This document shows, piece after piece, positions 1-8,980 of a stretch of 32,841 bases of DNA; positions within the stretch are counted from its first letter, which is position 1; every line of letters begins with the position of its first letter. Source of the DNA: Clostridium sp. (GTDB lineage: Bacteria > Bacillota > Clostridia > Lachnospirales > Lachnospiraceae); the NCBI GenBank assembly GCA_023667695.1, contig JAMOZY010000028.1:1-32841 (forward strand). The letters run 5' to 3'. The notes beneath the pieces are model-generated. The model did not search any database. It had not been told where the DNA came from and was given only the letters and a program-made list of their open reading frames with translations. The position numbers were made by a program, and so were the translations under genes.

Positions 1-49
1 AGGTTTCTTTTTTTTCAATTGGCATTATTTCTGAATTACAGGAATGCTC

Positions 50-877
50 CTATTCTACTTTTCGTGCCACCACAGCGAACCGTCCGTCCTCTGTATGATA
101 GGCACAGGTTGACAATGTAATCAGGGAATCCCCATATTGGGCAGTCGCGTTGATTTCATAAGGCGTCATTGCTTTTACCTGCTCCACATAAGCATTGAAT
201 TCCTCTTCCGAAGCAGCATCAAAAAACTGATAGTATTTGAAGCTGGCCATATCCGATTCCGGATAAATCTGGGAATAAAAGGCGGCAATCACCTCATACT
301 CTCCGTCTCCGTCCAGGGTATCAAAGGTAAAGGTCTTATGTCCTTCATAAAACTCCTGGGAATTATAACTGATGATTCCGGAAAACATCGTTCCTGCCTT
401 CATATTATGCCCATAAATCAGCATATTGTCCGTGGGTTCTGTAAAGCTGCACCGGAAATCCAGAAAGGGCAGTCCGGAATCATCCCATTCCTGCTGAAAA
501 TTGCGATGAATATAATATTCATTTTCTTCCATATTTTGCATGACAGGATAGTCCACCTTCGTATCTGCAATGGTAATCCAGCCGATAAAGTCCGGATTCT
601 CCTGATATAGTCCGGCAAACTTTTTCTGTACCATTCTCCCATTGACCTCCACGAACTCCGGTTCCCCATCCGAAACATTAAAATCCAGAAGAATCCGATC
701 CCGCAGATCCTGAACATTATCCTGACTTTTCTTTGCCTTCAAAAAATAATTTCCCAAATAAACAATACAGCCAAGGGTAATGAAAAGACATAGCAGGCTT
801 AAGAACATCCGAAGTAAGCCTCCGGATTTCCCCTTGCTGGTTTCCTTTTTTTCTGTTTTTACTTCTTCTGATTCCAT
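50..877 (-). CDS. srtB: Class B sortase (transpeptidase)
   Basis: Membrane-anchored cysteine transpeptidase that cleaves sorting signals and links surface proteins to peptidoglycan or builds pilin polymers. With the start at 877 the product is 275 aa: a charged cytoplasmic tail, one transmembrane segment at about residues 22-45 and an extracytoplasmic sortase fold. The catalytic triad is visible: His157 in YGHNM, Cys258 in the LSTC motif, and Arg266 in GRFAVVARK. The spacing and the TLSTC motif fit class B. The frame is open to 967, but the ATG at 877 has a GGTGGAGG ribosome site 5 nt upstream while the upstream ATG has none, so the short form is chosen. No sorting-signal substrate gene lies in the window, so its client is unknown. 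It follows the Nudix gene on the same strand, with a stem-loop between them. Confidence 0.9.
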   Translation of the reverse strand: MESEEVKTEKKETSKGKSGGLLRMFLSLLCLFITLGCIVYLGNYFLKAKKSQDNVQDLRDRILLDFNVSDGEPEFVEVNGRMVQKKFAGLYQENPDFIGWITIADTKVDYPVMQNMEENEYYIHRNFQQEWDDSGLPFLDFRCSFTEPTDNMLIYGHNMKAGTMFSGIISYNSQEFYEGHKTFTFDTLDGDGEYEVIAAFYSQIYPESDMASFKYYQFFDAASEEEFNAYVEQVKAMTPYEINATAQYGDSLITLSTCAYHTEDGRFAVVARKVE

Positions 878-950
878 AATTGCCTCCACCAGGCAGCCGG
901 ATATCCCTGTATATCCATCTGCCCTTCCTTCAACCTTTTTCATATAGCAA

Positions 951-979
951 GAAAGAAAAGAGACCACCGGGCCTCTCTT
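951..979 (-). terminator. Stem-loop terminator after the Nudix gene
   Basis: On the minus strand the arms AAGAGA (979-974) and TCTCTT (963-958) close a GC-rich loop, followed by a T-rich stretch (TTTCTTTC). It starts right at the Nudix stop codon. It may only attenuate read-through into the sortase gene, because no clear separate sortase promoter was found. Confidence 0.55.
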
Positions 980-980
980 C

Positions 981-1433
981 TTAAAAATACTTCCTGTTTC
1001 CCCACTGGTTACATCGCTTCAGGTCTGTATAATCCGCATATGCCTGTTCCAAAATCTGCTTTTCATTCGGAAACTTCAATAAATGATATGCTTCATGATA
1101 CTTATAATATCCTGAATCCAAGAAATATTCTTCTCTTTGTGGTTTGCTGTAATAACTGTCAGCCATCATAAGATACCAGTGAACATCTTTCTTAATCACA
1201 TCCGTTGCTACATTGAACATATAATTGCTCGTTCCAACGTATTTTATAATGGTTGCATGTACACCTGTCTCTTCCTGAACCTCCCGCAAAGCAGTCTGGG
1301 TATGCTCTTCTCCTGCCTCGACGGTTCCCTTTGGCAGTACCCAGCCTTCATACTTATTCCGGTAATTCTTGTAAAGTAACAGGATTTTTCCTCTGAAAAT
1401 TACCACACCCCCACAGCTTGTTGCTTCAATCAT
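981..1433 (-). CDS. Nudix hydrolase
   Basis: Hydrolase of a nucleoside diphosphate linked to another moiety; 150 aa, one domain. The Nudix box GX5EX7REUXEEXGU is complete (GTVEAGEEHTQTALREVQEE then TGV, about residues 36-58) and supplies the metal-binding glutamates. The opening strand with GGVVIFRGKILLLYK is typical of small Nudix proteins of the diadenosine tetraphosphatase or (d)NTP-cleaning type. The substrate cannot be decided from sequence. The start ATG has AGGAGG 7 nt upstream. A sigma-A-type promoter lies directly upstream in the gap after the PBP gene, so it can be expressed apart from the division genes. Confidence 0.88.
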   Translation of the reverse strand: MIEATSCGGVVIFRGKILLLYKNYRNKYEGWVLPKGTVEAGEEHTQTALREVQEETGVHATIIKYVGTSNYMFNVATDVIKKDVHWYLMMADSYYSKPQREEYFLDSGYYKYHEAYHLLKFPNEKQILEQAYADYTDLKRCNQWGNRKYF

Positions 1434-1468
1434 TGCAATTCCTCCTGGTGTGATTCCCTATCGTAACC

Positions 1469-1497
1469 AGTATAACAAGATTGGAGGGTGATTTCAA
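1469..1497 (-). promoter_or_regulatory. Sigma-A-type promoter for the Nudix gene
   Basis: Reading the minus strand, TTGAAA (1497-1492) and TATACT (1474-1469) are separated by 17 bp. The -35 box begins just after the PBP stop codon. The gap to the Nudix start leaves a leader of about 25-30 nt. Confidence 0.65.
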
Positions 1498-1500
1498 CTA

Positions 1501-2988
1501 TTATTGATAGTAGGCGTCAAAAATCTGCTTTGCCACAGACACGGCACGAATGCCGGAGCTGTCAGCATCCTCAATCAAAACACAGACAACGATATCCGGA
1601 TTTTCCACATTGGAAAATCCAACGAACCAGGAATGGGAATTCCCTTCTGCATCAAATTCCGCCGTACCGGTCTTTCCGGCAACGGAATAAGCATCCGTAT
1701 TTAAGGCAGCACCGGTACCATAATTGATTACACCTTCTAACAAGGTAGTCAACTCCTGGGCCTCTGCCGCTGTCATCATCCGCTTATAGGCAGAAGGCAG
1801 AAACCGTTTTACACCGACGCCTTCATAATTCTCAATCCGCTCCACCAGATAGGGCCGCATCATAACCCCGCCGTTGGCAATGGTTGCCATAATCATGGCA
1901 TTGTGCAGCGGTGTAATCTGGGTATCACCCTGTCCAATGACCGTCTGTGGAATCAGGGACTTATCACTTTCGCCGTCTAATACAAAGCTGCTTTTATTAT
2001 AATTGCCCCCATAAGGCAGATTGCCATTAAATAAAAAGTCATCACAAAGCTTTCGGAAGTTCTCCATATCCAGGGAGGTACCAATATTGGAAAAGGAGGT
2101 ATTGCAGGAAAATGCAAGGGAATCCGCCAGAGTTTCCTCTCCATGTACTGTATTATTATAGCAATGGATTCCTACATTGTTAAAAATCCCTTCTCCCTCA
2201 CATTGAAAATGATACTCCTCCGGATGGGCATTTTCCCGAAGATATTCCAGAGTGGTCAAGGTCTTAAAGGTAGAGCCGGGCGGATACAGTCCCTGGGTAC
2301 TGCGGTTTAACAAAATCGTAGTATCTCCAGCCGTTCCTTCCGTCACAGACTGCCAGACCCTATCGATATCATTGGGGTCGAAATCCGGCTTGGATACCAT
2401 GGCAAGAATCTTTCCCGTATCCGGCTCCATTACTACAACAGCGCCCCTTCCATAGCCCAGAGCATAATAGGCAGTACTCTGCAAATTATAATCCAGGGTG
2501 GTTACAATGGTATCTCCCATGTTTTTTTCCTCCTGCAATGCCTTGGAGGTCCGTTCAAAGATATTGGCATTGGAGGTGAGCAGATAATAATTTGCCGTCA
2601 GTTCCACTCCGGATTTTCCATAAGTGGAAAATCCTACCGCATGAGCAAACATACTGCCGTGGGGATAATAACGGGTATAGCTTCCATCCTCTGCATACTG
2701 ATTGGTGGCAAGAACTTCACCATCTCTGGATACAATATCGCCCCGGATGACACGCTCCGCCAGCTTATCCTGTCTTGCATTATAGGAATTTGCAATCACA
2801 GTATTGCTGTCAAAAATCATGAATTTGCAGACATATAGAATCATCAGTAAAAAAATACCTGCAAATACATAAGTCATAAGAAGAATGGGTCTATTTGCTA
2901 TTTTGTTTTTTTCGCTTCGGAGCTTTTCCCTTAACAGGAATTCCTGTGGATTCCGAAGCCTGGATGATTTTTTCTTTTTCTCGCTCAA
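1501..2988 (-). CDS. Class B penicillin-binding protein (PbpA/FtsI-like transpeptidase)
   Basis: D,D-transpeptidase that cross-links peptidoglycan as partner of a SEDS glycosyltransferase. The 495-aa product has a basic cytoplasmic N-terminus, one membrane segment at about 38-58, a short non-catalytic region and a transpeptidase domain from about 165. The active-site motifs are S239-TF-K242, S294-C-N296 and K439-TG. It is shorter than FtsI or SpoVD (no PASTA domains), close in size to actinobacterial PbpA. The start is uncertain. The full frame begins with TTG at 2988 (GAGG-like site upstream) and overlaps the end of the FtsW gene by 98 nt. An in-frame ATG at 2877 lies just past the FtsW stop but has no ribosome site and would remove the cytoplasmic tail. 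I favour the TTG start. Confidence 0.88.
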   Translation of the reverse strand: MSEKKKKSSRLRNPQEFLLREKLRSEKNKIANRPILLMTYVFAGIFLLMILYVCKFMIFDSNTVIANSYNARQDKLAERVIRGDIVSRDGEVLATNQYAEDGSYTRYYPHGSMFAHAVGFSTYGKSGVELTANYYLLTSNANIFERTSKALQEEKNMGDTIVTTLDYNLQSTAYYALGYGRGAVVVMEPDTGKILAMVSKPDFDPNDIDRVWQSVTEGTAGDTTILLNRSTQGLYPPGSTFKTLTTLEYLRENAHPEEYHFQCEGEGIFNNVGIHCYNNTVHGEETLADSLAFSCNTSFSNIGTSLDMENFRKLCDDFLFNGNLPYGGNYNKSSFVLDGESDKSLIPQTVIGQGDTQITPLHNAMIMATIANGGVMMRPYLVERIENYEGVGVKRFLPSAYKRMMTAAEAQELTTLLEGVINYGTGAALNTDAYSVAGKTGTAEFDAEGNSHSWFVGFSNVENPDIVVCVLIEDADSSGIRAVSVAKQIFDAYYQ

Positions 2989-4342
2989 TTTTTTCCGCCT
3001 CTTTACTTGTAATAATATTAATTCCCTGTATAATCTGGAAAATAATCAACGTACTGGTAACCGAACTCAGTCCATAACTGACCAGGGGCAAAGTAACGCC
3101 GGTAGAAGGTATGAACTTGGTTGCACCGCCAATATTTAACAGCACCTGAAAGATATAGCAGACCGCAAAGCCAAAGGCCATATTTTTATAAAAGGAATGC
3201 TTGCATTTCATGGCAATATCAATAAACCCGATAAAAATACTAAAGCAGATTAAAATTAAAATCAGGGCGGCCAGAACTCCCATTTCCTCCGCAATGGCAG
3301 AAAAAATGAAATCACTTTCCCGTACCGGTATGGTTTCCGGCATACCATTACACAGACCAGAGCCAAACCAGCCCCCGGAACCAATGGCAAACAAGGACTG
3401 TGCAATCTGATATCCACTGTTATCAATATCCGCCCATGGATTAATCCAATTCTGAATCCGTACCAGAACATGCCGGAATAACTGCTGCTTAAACATCAGG
3501 AAAGCAATAGCCCCCAGCGCGCAGACTCCTCCCACACAGCCAAAGAAATACAGGGGCCGTCTGGTTGCCACATACAGCATAGTCACATAAATCACAAAGA
3601 AGATTAAGGCGCCGCCCAGGTCCTTTTCCAGCACCAGTATCCCAATCTGGGCGGCAGCAAAGCCGGTAGCAATGACAATCTGCCGGAATTCCGTGCTTTT
3701 GGCAAGAATACTTGCTACAAAAAACACAAACAAAATCTTCACGAATTCCGAAGGCTGCAAGGAAACCTGTGCTACCTGAAAATCAATGGCAAGCCAGTTT
3801 CTGGCTCCATACTGGGAGATGCCGTGAATCATCCCATCCCCTGGTATGAATACGGTTGCCAGTCCCAAAATCCCCAGAATCCCATAGATAAAATAATAGG
3901 TTCGCAGGTTCCGGTAGCGCAGCATAATTAGTGGTATAAAGCTGACAATCAGCATGGTCACCGTAGAAATGGCAAACTGCCGGAATGCCAGATTAAAATT
4001 AATCCGGGTCAGCATGGTATAGCCAAGCAACAGTAAAAAGCACATGTTATTAGTCATCAGACGGGAGGATTGGGGATAATACCGGTGATAAAGCACCATA
4101 TACAACACGGCAACCAGAATCTCTCCGCCATACAGAAACAGAATCTTCATGGATTCCATCCGGAGAAACAATACCAGATACCATAAAAAATGTATGGAGA
4201 ATATAAGAATAATCTGCCTTGTCAGCTTTTTATCCTTCATTTCCTTCTCCCTGGAGCGAAAGATACTAAAACAGCTCCAGCCATAAACTGCCAGTAAGAT
4301 AACACTGATATATTGTGCAATAATGGAAATGACTGTTATCAT
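2891..4342 (-). CDS. FtsW/RodA/SpoVE family SEDS peptidoglycan glycosyltransferase
   Basis: Polytopic membrane enzyme that polymerises lipid II together with a cognate class B PBP. The 483-aa protein has many hydrophobic helices and the SEDS core: LQPSEFVKI at about 197-205, EKDLGGALIFF, and the C-terminal GGATKFIPSTGVTLPLVSYGLSS stretch conserved in FtsW, RodA and SpoVE. The N-terminal region (about 100 residues before the core) is longer than in FtsW. This fits the clostridial and actinobacterial FtsW paralogues paired with PbpA. The C-terminal tail is highly charged (KEAEKIEREKEK) and is encoded in the stretch that overlaps the PBP frame. The ATG is 6 nt after the stop of the U32 gene, so translational coupling is likely. 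Confidence 0.9.
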   Translation of the reverse strand: MITVISIIAQYISVILLAVYGWSCFSIFRSREKEMKDKKLTRQIILIFSIHFLWYLVLFLRMESMKILFLYGGEILVAVLYMVLYHRYYPQSSRLMTNNMCFLLLLGYTMLTRINFNLAFRQFAISTVTMLIVSFIPLIMLRYRNLRTYYFIYGILGILGLATVFIPGDGMIHGISQYGARNWLAIDFQVAQVSLQPSEFVKILFVFFVASILAKSTEFRQIVIATGFAAAQIGILVLEKDLGGALIFFVIYVTMLYVATRRPLYFFGCVGGVCALGAIAFLMFKQQLFRHVLVRIQNWINPWADIDNSGYQIAQSLFAIGSGGWFGSGLCNGMPETIPVRESDFIFSAIAEEMGVLAALILILICFSIFIGFIDIAMKCKHSFYKNMAFGFAVCYIFQVLLNIGGATKFIPSTGVTLPLVSYGLSSVTSTLIIFQIIQGINIITSKEAEKIEREKEKIIQASESTGIPVKGKAPKRKKQNSK

Positions 4343-4348
4343 AGGTTC

Positions 4349-6682
4349 TTACTCAATTCCTTTCTTATAATGACCGGAAATACCGCTTACTGTTCCATAA
4401 GGGTTCAAAATCCCTTCCGTCTCCGCTCCGCTTTCTGTCGTCAGCATAATACGATAGGTCTGACAAAGGGGCTGCCATTCCGGAAGGAACGAAAGCAGAC
4501 AGACCGGCTCCTTCTGATATATCACATTATAGCAATACTTACAAATTCTATGCACCAGAAACTCGTCTTGAAATGAATTCTTCAGGACGGTATAACCGGA
4601 ATTTCCCCGGCACCCTTCGGTATTATTCGTGACGCATTGGGCTGACAGCATCACGGGCTGTCTGCCGTATAGAATCCATTCCCAGGGAATCCCCTCTGTG
4701 CTTTGTAACAGCTCCTGCAATTCTTTTTTATTCAATTCTACCGGCAGGGTCAGAGCGTGTATGGAATCCCACTGACGATAGGAAGCAGCCGCTTCCCGGT
4801 TGTAAGCATATACACTATAATCACAGATGACCGAAGCCTCCGGTCTGTGACAGCGGATAAATTCCAATTCATCCAGAGTACGGACCACATAGCCGTCCGC
4901 CTGCAGGTCCAGATAAGGCAAAAGACTATCCGCCATATTCCGGCGGAAGCTTCTAGGCAGACTGAGATAGCCTTTCTTTCCGCTGCTCCGGGTCTGGTTC
5001 AGAAGCTCTTCTGCTTCCGTTAGGGAAAAGCACTCCAGCTCCACATCCATACGGCTTACCCCATCCGTTCTCCATACCACTTCGGATTGTTCCCTGGTCG
5101 AAACACCGACTGCCCAAACCGGCTTTTTTCTTGCCGGACTCTGCTCCAATATCTGTGAACCGGATAATTTCTTCGATATATCTGTCGGCGCTCTTCTTCT
5201 GGTTTGGGAACAAAGCTGTTCCAGTTCTGTTACTGCCTGTCTGCGTAACTGATTCCATTCCTTCATGGAAATAAAACAGTCCTTTTCCATGTCAATCACA
5301 ATATCTCCCGGCAGAAAGGAAGTATCTCCCAGCTTCTGCAGCTTAGTTAAAAGCATTTCTTCGGATACAGGCTGGTTTTGCGCCTTTTTTACGACCGAAC
5401 CGGTCACTACAACCTGCCGTTCTCCACAATCTGCTATTATTCTAGCAGATAAGTCTTTCTTTAGCGTAACAGAAAAATTAATTTTTTCTTTCAATCGGTT
5501 TTCATCATTTTCTTCCAACAGCCTTTGACACAAGGTATGATTTTTCGTCCGATATACCGGGTCGCCGACCTGCAGCTTTTTCAACTGTCTGCCATTGATG
5601 GCAATAACCTGGCCTTTGTTTCCCTCCTGCCCGGAGGTCAGCTCTATCGCCTCTCCTGTAGTCGTCCGGACTTCCAGTACATCCCCCCGGTTCAGTTCAC
5701 GCTCTAGCGGAATCAGCAGTTGATTTCCCTTTATCTGCCGAATCGTTCCCAGGAAAATTCCATTGTGATGATTCCGCTTCATTGCCATCATATCCGGTCC
5801 GTTATGCTGATAAAAATAACCTTCCGTAAAATTCCCGCGATTATAGATATCCGCAAGCTGCTCCTGTTCTGCCTGGAGGTCAAAATCCTTTTGTCCTTCA
5901 TAAGCATCTATCGCTCTTCGGTATGCATTCACTGCCGCAATCACATATTCCGGCTTCTTCATTCTGCCTTCAATCTTAAAGGAATCCACACCGGCCCGAA
6001 TCAGCTCCGGTACAACCCTCAGGCTGCACAAATCCCTGGGGCTTAACAAATATCCGGAATCTCCGTTCTCTGTCGTGTACCGCTGCCTGCAGGGCTGGGC
6101 GCAACGGCCGCGGTTTCCGCTTCTGCCGCCAATCATGCTGCTGAGAAGGCACTGACCGGAATAAGAATAGCACAATGCGCCATGGACAAAAACCTCCACT
6201 TCCAAATCCGTTTCCTTTTTCAGCATATGAATCTCTTCCATGGATAATTCCCTGGCCGGAACAACACGGGAAAATCCGAATTCCTTTAATAATGCCACAC
6301 CATAGGGGCTGGTAACAGACATCTGGGTACTGGCATGCAGCTCCAGGTCTGGAAATCCCCGCCGGAGCATGCGCGCAACACCCAAATCCTGTACAATAAC
6401 CCCATCCAGCCCAGCCTCATATGGCTTTTCCAGAAATTCGAAAAGACGGTCAATGTCTTCATTCTTCAATAAAGTATTCACCGTCAGATACAGCTTTTTA
6501 TGATGAAGCTGTACATATTCAATTCCCTGTAGTAATTCTTCCTCCGTCAGATTAACGGCATAGGCCCTTGCGCCAAAAAGCTGTCCACCCAGATAAACGG
6601 CGTCCGCTCCTGCCTGAAAGGCCTGCTTCATGATTGTGAGGGAACCTGCCGGAGCCAGAATTTCAGGAAGTTTTTCTCCCAT
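4349..6682 (-). CDS. U32 peptidase-family protein, RlhA-like (23S rRNA hydroxylation)
   Basis: The 777-aa protein has an N-terminal U32 domain starting with LPEILAPAGS. It carries the U32 signature EVFVHGALCYSYSGQCLLSS at about residues 162-181, followed by further cysteines (GRCAQPC) that in this family may bind an iron-sulfur cluster. A long C-terminal region follows, of the DUF3656/collagenase-like type seen in E. coli YdcP/RlhA, ending with a CKYCYN cysteine pair. RlhA is linked to hydroxylation of a 23S rRNA cytidine and related U32 proteins act in prephenate-dependent RNA hydroxylation. That role is inferred here from domain layout. It lies between zapA and ftsW in one run. The start ATG at 6682 is close to the zapA stop (6710). 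Confidence 0.85.
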   Translation of the reverse strand: MGEKLPEILAPAGSLTIMKQAFQAGADAVYLGGQLFGARAYAVNLTEEELLQGIEYVQLHHKKLYLTVNTLLKNEDIDRLFEFLEKPYEAGLDGVIVQDLGVARMLRRGFPDLELHASTQMSVTSPYGVALLKEFGFSRVVPARELSMEEIHMLKKETDLEVEVFVHGALCYSYSGQCLLSSMIGGRSGNRGRCAQPCRQRYTTENGDSGYLLSPRDLCSLRVVPELIRAGVDSFKIEGRMKKPEYVIAAVNAYRRAIDAYEGQKDFDLQAEQEQLADIYNRGNFTEGYFYQHNGPDMMAMKRNHHNGIFLGTIRQIKGNQLLIPLERELNRGDVLEVRTTTGEAIELTSGQEGNKGQVIAINGRQLKKLQVGDPVYRTKNHTLCQRLLEENDENRLKEKINFSVTLKKDLSARIIADCGERQVVVTGSVVKKAQNQPVSEEMLLTKLQKLGDTSFLPGDIVIDMEKDCFISMKEWNQLRRQAVTELEQLCSQTRRRAPTDISKKLSGSQILEQSPARKKPVWAVGVSTREQSEVVWRTDGVSRMDVELECFSLTEAEELLNQTRSSGKKGYLSLPRSFRRNMADSLLPYLDLQADGYVVRTLDELEFIRCHRPEASVICDYSVYAYNREAAASYRQWDSIHALTLPVELNKKELQELLQSTEGIPWEWILYGRQPVMLSAQCVTNNTEGCRGNSGYTVLKNSFQDEFLVHRICKYCYNVIYQKEPVCLLSFLPEWQPLCQTYRIMLTTESGAETEGILNPYGTVSGISGHYKKGIE

Positions 6683-6709
6683 AGTCTGCTTCCATTCTAT
6701 TATTTACCC

Positions 6710-7120
6710 TTACTTTTTACTGCTGCGGTTCTGCTCCGCCTCCAACTGGATAATCTTCCGCTGCAGGGCATTCACCTGCTCCTTGTATTCCTCCACCAGC
6801 TTCAGGGCTGACTCCTGCTTAATCCGTGTCTCAATTACCTCATGACGCAAATCATAAAGCTGCTTATCCTTTTCGTCCTCCACTCTGCCGGATTCCTCCG
6901 CCTGTTTTTTTACCTTAAAATAATCATCTGCAATATTCAATGCAAGAAGCACGCCCTGATATTCTGCATTCAGCTTCCGATAATGCTCACTGGATTTGCA
7001 TTCGGTTATTTTATTATTGATATACATGGCAATACCCTGCAAATACTCCTCACTCTCATAACCGCTCAGGGTATAGACCTTTCCATTTATGATTACCGGT
7101 ATATCATTCTTTTGTGCCAT
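6710..7120 (-). CDS. zapA: Cell division protein ZapA
   Basis: FtsZ-associated coiled-coil protein that bundles FtsZ filaments at the division site. From the ATG at 7120 the product is 136 aa: an N-terminal ZapA globular domain (VIINGKVYTLSGYESEEYLQ) and a long helical C-terminus with heptad-like Glu/Lys-rich repeats. The frame extends 15 codons further upstream, but the ATG at 7120 has GGAGGG 6 nt before it and matches the family's usual beginning, so it is chosen. It begins 10 nt after the ruvB stop, in the order ruvA-ruvB-zapA-U32 that is common in Clostridia. The position next to ftsW and pbp genes fits a division role. Confidence 0.9.
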   Translation of the reverse strand: MAQKNDIPVIINGKVYTLSGYESEEYLQGIAMYINNKITECKSSEHYRKLNAEYQGVLLALNIADDYFKVKKQAEESGRVEDEKDKQLYDLRHEVIETRIKQESALKLVEEYKEQVNALQRKIIQLEAEQNRSSKK

Positions 7121-7130
7121 AAGTCCCTCC

Positions 7131-8141
7131 TTATTCTTCCTTCGGTATATAAGCTTCCAGTCCAAAATGCCGATAGCACAGCTCTGTCACCATCCGGCCT
7201 CTTGGGGTACGGTTGATAAAACCGTTTTTGATTAAATATGGTTCGTATACATCTTCAATCGTCCCCGGGTCTTCCCCAATGGCTGCCGCCAAAGTATCCA
7301 GTCCCACCGGCTTCCCGCCAAACTTTTCAATCATGGTCTTTAGCATCGTCCGGTCGGTTTCATCCAGTCCCAGAGTATCCACCTCCAGACGGTTCAATGC
7401 CGTTCGGGCAATCTCGTAAGTGATTTCTCCCTGATACTCTACCTCGGCAAAGTCACGAACCCGTTTCAATAAACGATTGGCAAGCCTCGGCGTGCCTCTG
7501 GAGCGTCTGGCTATTTCACCGGCGCCTGCACTGTCAATGGAGATTCCCAATACATAGGCAGAACGCTCCAAAATATCCGTCAGTTCTTCATTGGAATAGA
7601 ATTCCAGCCGGTTCACCACCCCAAACCGGTCCCGCAGGGGTGCTGTCAGCATCCCGGCTCTGGTGGTTGCTCCAATCAAAGTGAAATGGGGCAGCTCCAG
7701 TCGTATCGAACGGGCGGCAGCCCCTTTGCCAATCATAACATCAATGGCAAAATCCTCCATGGCCGGATACAGCACCTCTTCTACCTGTCGGTTCAAACGA
7801 TGGATTTCATCAATAAATAAAACATCATGCTCGGAAAGATTATTGAGTATGGCAGCCAGCTCTCCCGGCTTTTCAATAGCCGGACCGGAGGTAATCTTCA
7901 AGTTCACCTTCAGTTCATTTGCCACAATGGAAGCCAACGTGGTCTTTCCCAGACCGGGCGGTCCATAAAGTAATACATGGTCTAAGGCTTCTCCTCGCTG
8001 CTTTGCTGCTTCAATAAAGACCTTTAAATTGTTTTTTACCTTCTCCTGTCCAATATAATCATCCAGGAACTTCGGCCGCAGACTGCTTTCAATCTTACTG
8101 TCTTCCTCAATAAATTCAGTTGTTATCATACGATTATTCAT
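7131..8141 (-). CDS. ruvB: Holliday junction branch-migration ATPase RuvB
   Basis: AAA+ motor that, with RuvA, drives branch migration of Holliday junctions. From the ATG at 8141 the product is 336 aa, the usual length. Visible motifs are Walker A GPPGLGKT (60-67), Walker B DEIHR (111-115), sensor GATTRAG, and an arginine-rich RRSRGTPR sensor 2 region followed by the winged-helix C-terminus ([10 protein letters not shown]). The frame reaches 8159, but MNNRMITTE at 8141 lines up with other RuvB N-termini and has an AAGGATGGA site upstream. It follows ruvA by 68 bp, and zapA starts 10 nt after its stop. Confidence 0.95.
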   Translation of the reverse strand: MNNRMITTEFIEEDSKIESSLRPKFLDDYIGQEKVKNNLKVFIEAAKQRGEALDHVLLYGPPGLGKTTLASIVANELKVNLKITSGPAIEKPGELAAILNNLSEHDVLFIDEIHRLNRQVEEVLYPAMEDFAIDVMIGKGAAARSIRLELPHFTLIGATTRAGMLTAPLRDRFGVVNRLEFYSNEELTDILERSAYVLGISIDSAGAGEIARRSRGTPRLANRLLKRVRDFAEVEYQGEITYEIARTALNRLEVDTLGLDETDRTMLKTMIEKFGGKPVGLDTLAAAIGEDPGTIEDVYEPYLIKNGFINRTPRGRMVTELCYRHFGLEAYIPKEE

Positions 8142-8209
8142 CAGTATTCCATCCTTCATTCCTGTTGTGGGATTCTAAATCCATATGAAAGTCAGACTGC
8201 TTCGTTCTT

Positions 8210-8809
8210 TCAGAGTATTTTTTTCAGAGCCGCCTTCAGTAATTCCTCTTCTGTCATAGCCTCGCTTTGCTCCACCCGTTGAATCGCCTGCATCGCCTCC
8301 ATCTGAGAATAGCCCAGACTAGTCAAAGCCATGGCGGCAGCGGTTATCGTATCCGATGCGGCGGTTCCACCGCCTGAAGTTTCCGGAACCGAGGTCAGCA
8401 TGGAATCCAGGTCAATCCGGTCCTTTAATTCCATTATGACCCGCTGGGCCCCCTTGGTACCTACACCATTGGCCTTGGTGAGAGCCTTTACATCACCGCT
8501 TACGATAGCCATCTGAATCTCATTCACTGACAGGGCAGAAAGAATTGCCAGTCCTGCCTTCGGACCGATTCCGGATACACTGATTAGCAGACGGAATATA
8601 TACAAAGCATCCTTGGAAGAAAAACCATACAGGCTAATATCATCTTCCCGAATGAGCATATGTAAATGAAGCTTCATCCTCTGCCCCAGCCCGGGCAGAC
8701 TGCCCAGCTCCATGGCACTGACAAAGATGCGGTAGCCCATGCCCTGATAATCTATCACGACGGAATCTTCCTGTATTTCTTCCAGTGTACCTGTTATATA
8801 TGCCAGCAT
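8210..8809 (-). CDS. ruvA: Holliday junction DNA helicase subunit RuvA
   Basis: DNA-binding tetramer that recognises four-way junctions and loads RuvB rings. The 199-aa protein shows the three-domain plan: an N-terminal OB fold (MLAYITGTLEEIQEDSVVIDYQGMGYRIFV), two helix-hairpin-helix motifs (LISVSGIGPKAGLAIL at about 77-92 and KANGVGTKGAQRVIMELK at about 112-129), a flexible linker, and the C-terminal RuvB-binding helices (AAMALTSLGYSQMEAMQAI). AAGGGAG lies just upstream of the ATG. It is the first gene of the long minus-strand run and has its own promoter. Confidence 0.95.
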   Translation of the reverse strand: MLAYITGTLEEIQEDSVVIDYQGMGYRIFVSAMELGSLPGLGQRMKLHLHMLIREDDISLYGFSSKDALYIFRLLISVSGIGPKAGLAILSALSVNEIQMAIVSGDVKALTKANGVGTKGAQRVIMELKDRIDLDSMLTSVPETSGGGTAASDTITAAAMALTSLGYSQMEAMQAIQRVEQSEAMTEEELLKAALKKIL

Positions 8810-8866
8810 ATGAAGCTCCCTTTCCTCATTTTATCATTTTCATAACTGAGTTATATCAACCACATC

Positions 8867-8895
8867 AGTATAACACAGATTCCGTCATTAAGCAA
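8867..8895 (-). promoter_or_regulatory. Sigma-A-type promoter for ruvA-ruvB-zapA operon
   Basis: On the minus strand TTGCTT (8895-8890), a 17-bp spacer and TATACT (8872-8867), with an upstream TG giving an extended -10 (TGTTATACT). The leader to the ruvA ATG is about 50 nt. It contains the palindrome ATAACT-G-AGTTAT (8842-8854), a possible operator or structural element. The rest of 8810-9174 holds the oppositely directed leader promoter and the tandem repeats listed separately. Confidence 0.7.
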
Positions 8896-8950
8896 AAAAT
8901 AAGTATAAAAATCCAGGAAAAAGTTATAACCGTTTAAGATTTGGAATAAC

Positions 8951-8980
8951 ATGACGAATCAAAAAAAGATATGGTATAAT
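8951..8980 (+). promoter_or_regulatory. Extended -10 promoter for the repeat leader and nuclease gene
   Basis: A perfect TATAAT at 8975-8980 is preceded by TGG, giving an extended -10. A partial -35 (ATGACG, 8951-8956) lies 18 bp upstream. The start point would be about 8986-8988, so transcription begins at the first leader repeat and both copies lie in a 5' leader of about 185 nt. Confidence 0.6.

Noticed and set aside
137-610. 157-codon open frame on the plus strand
   Set aside because: It lies entirely antisense to the sortase gene, has no family motif and no ribosome site.
878-967. Longer sortase start at 967
   Set aside because: No ribosome site there, and it would put 30 atypical residues before the cytoplasmic tail and overlap the terminator region; the ATG at 877 has GGTGGAGG.
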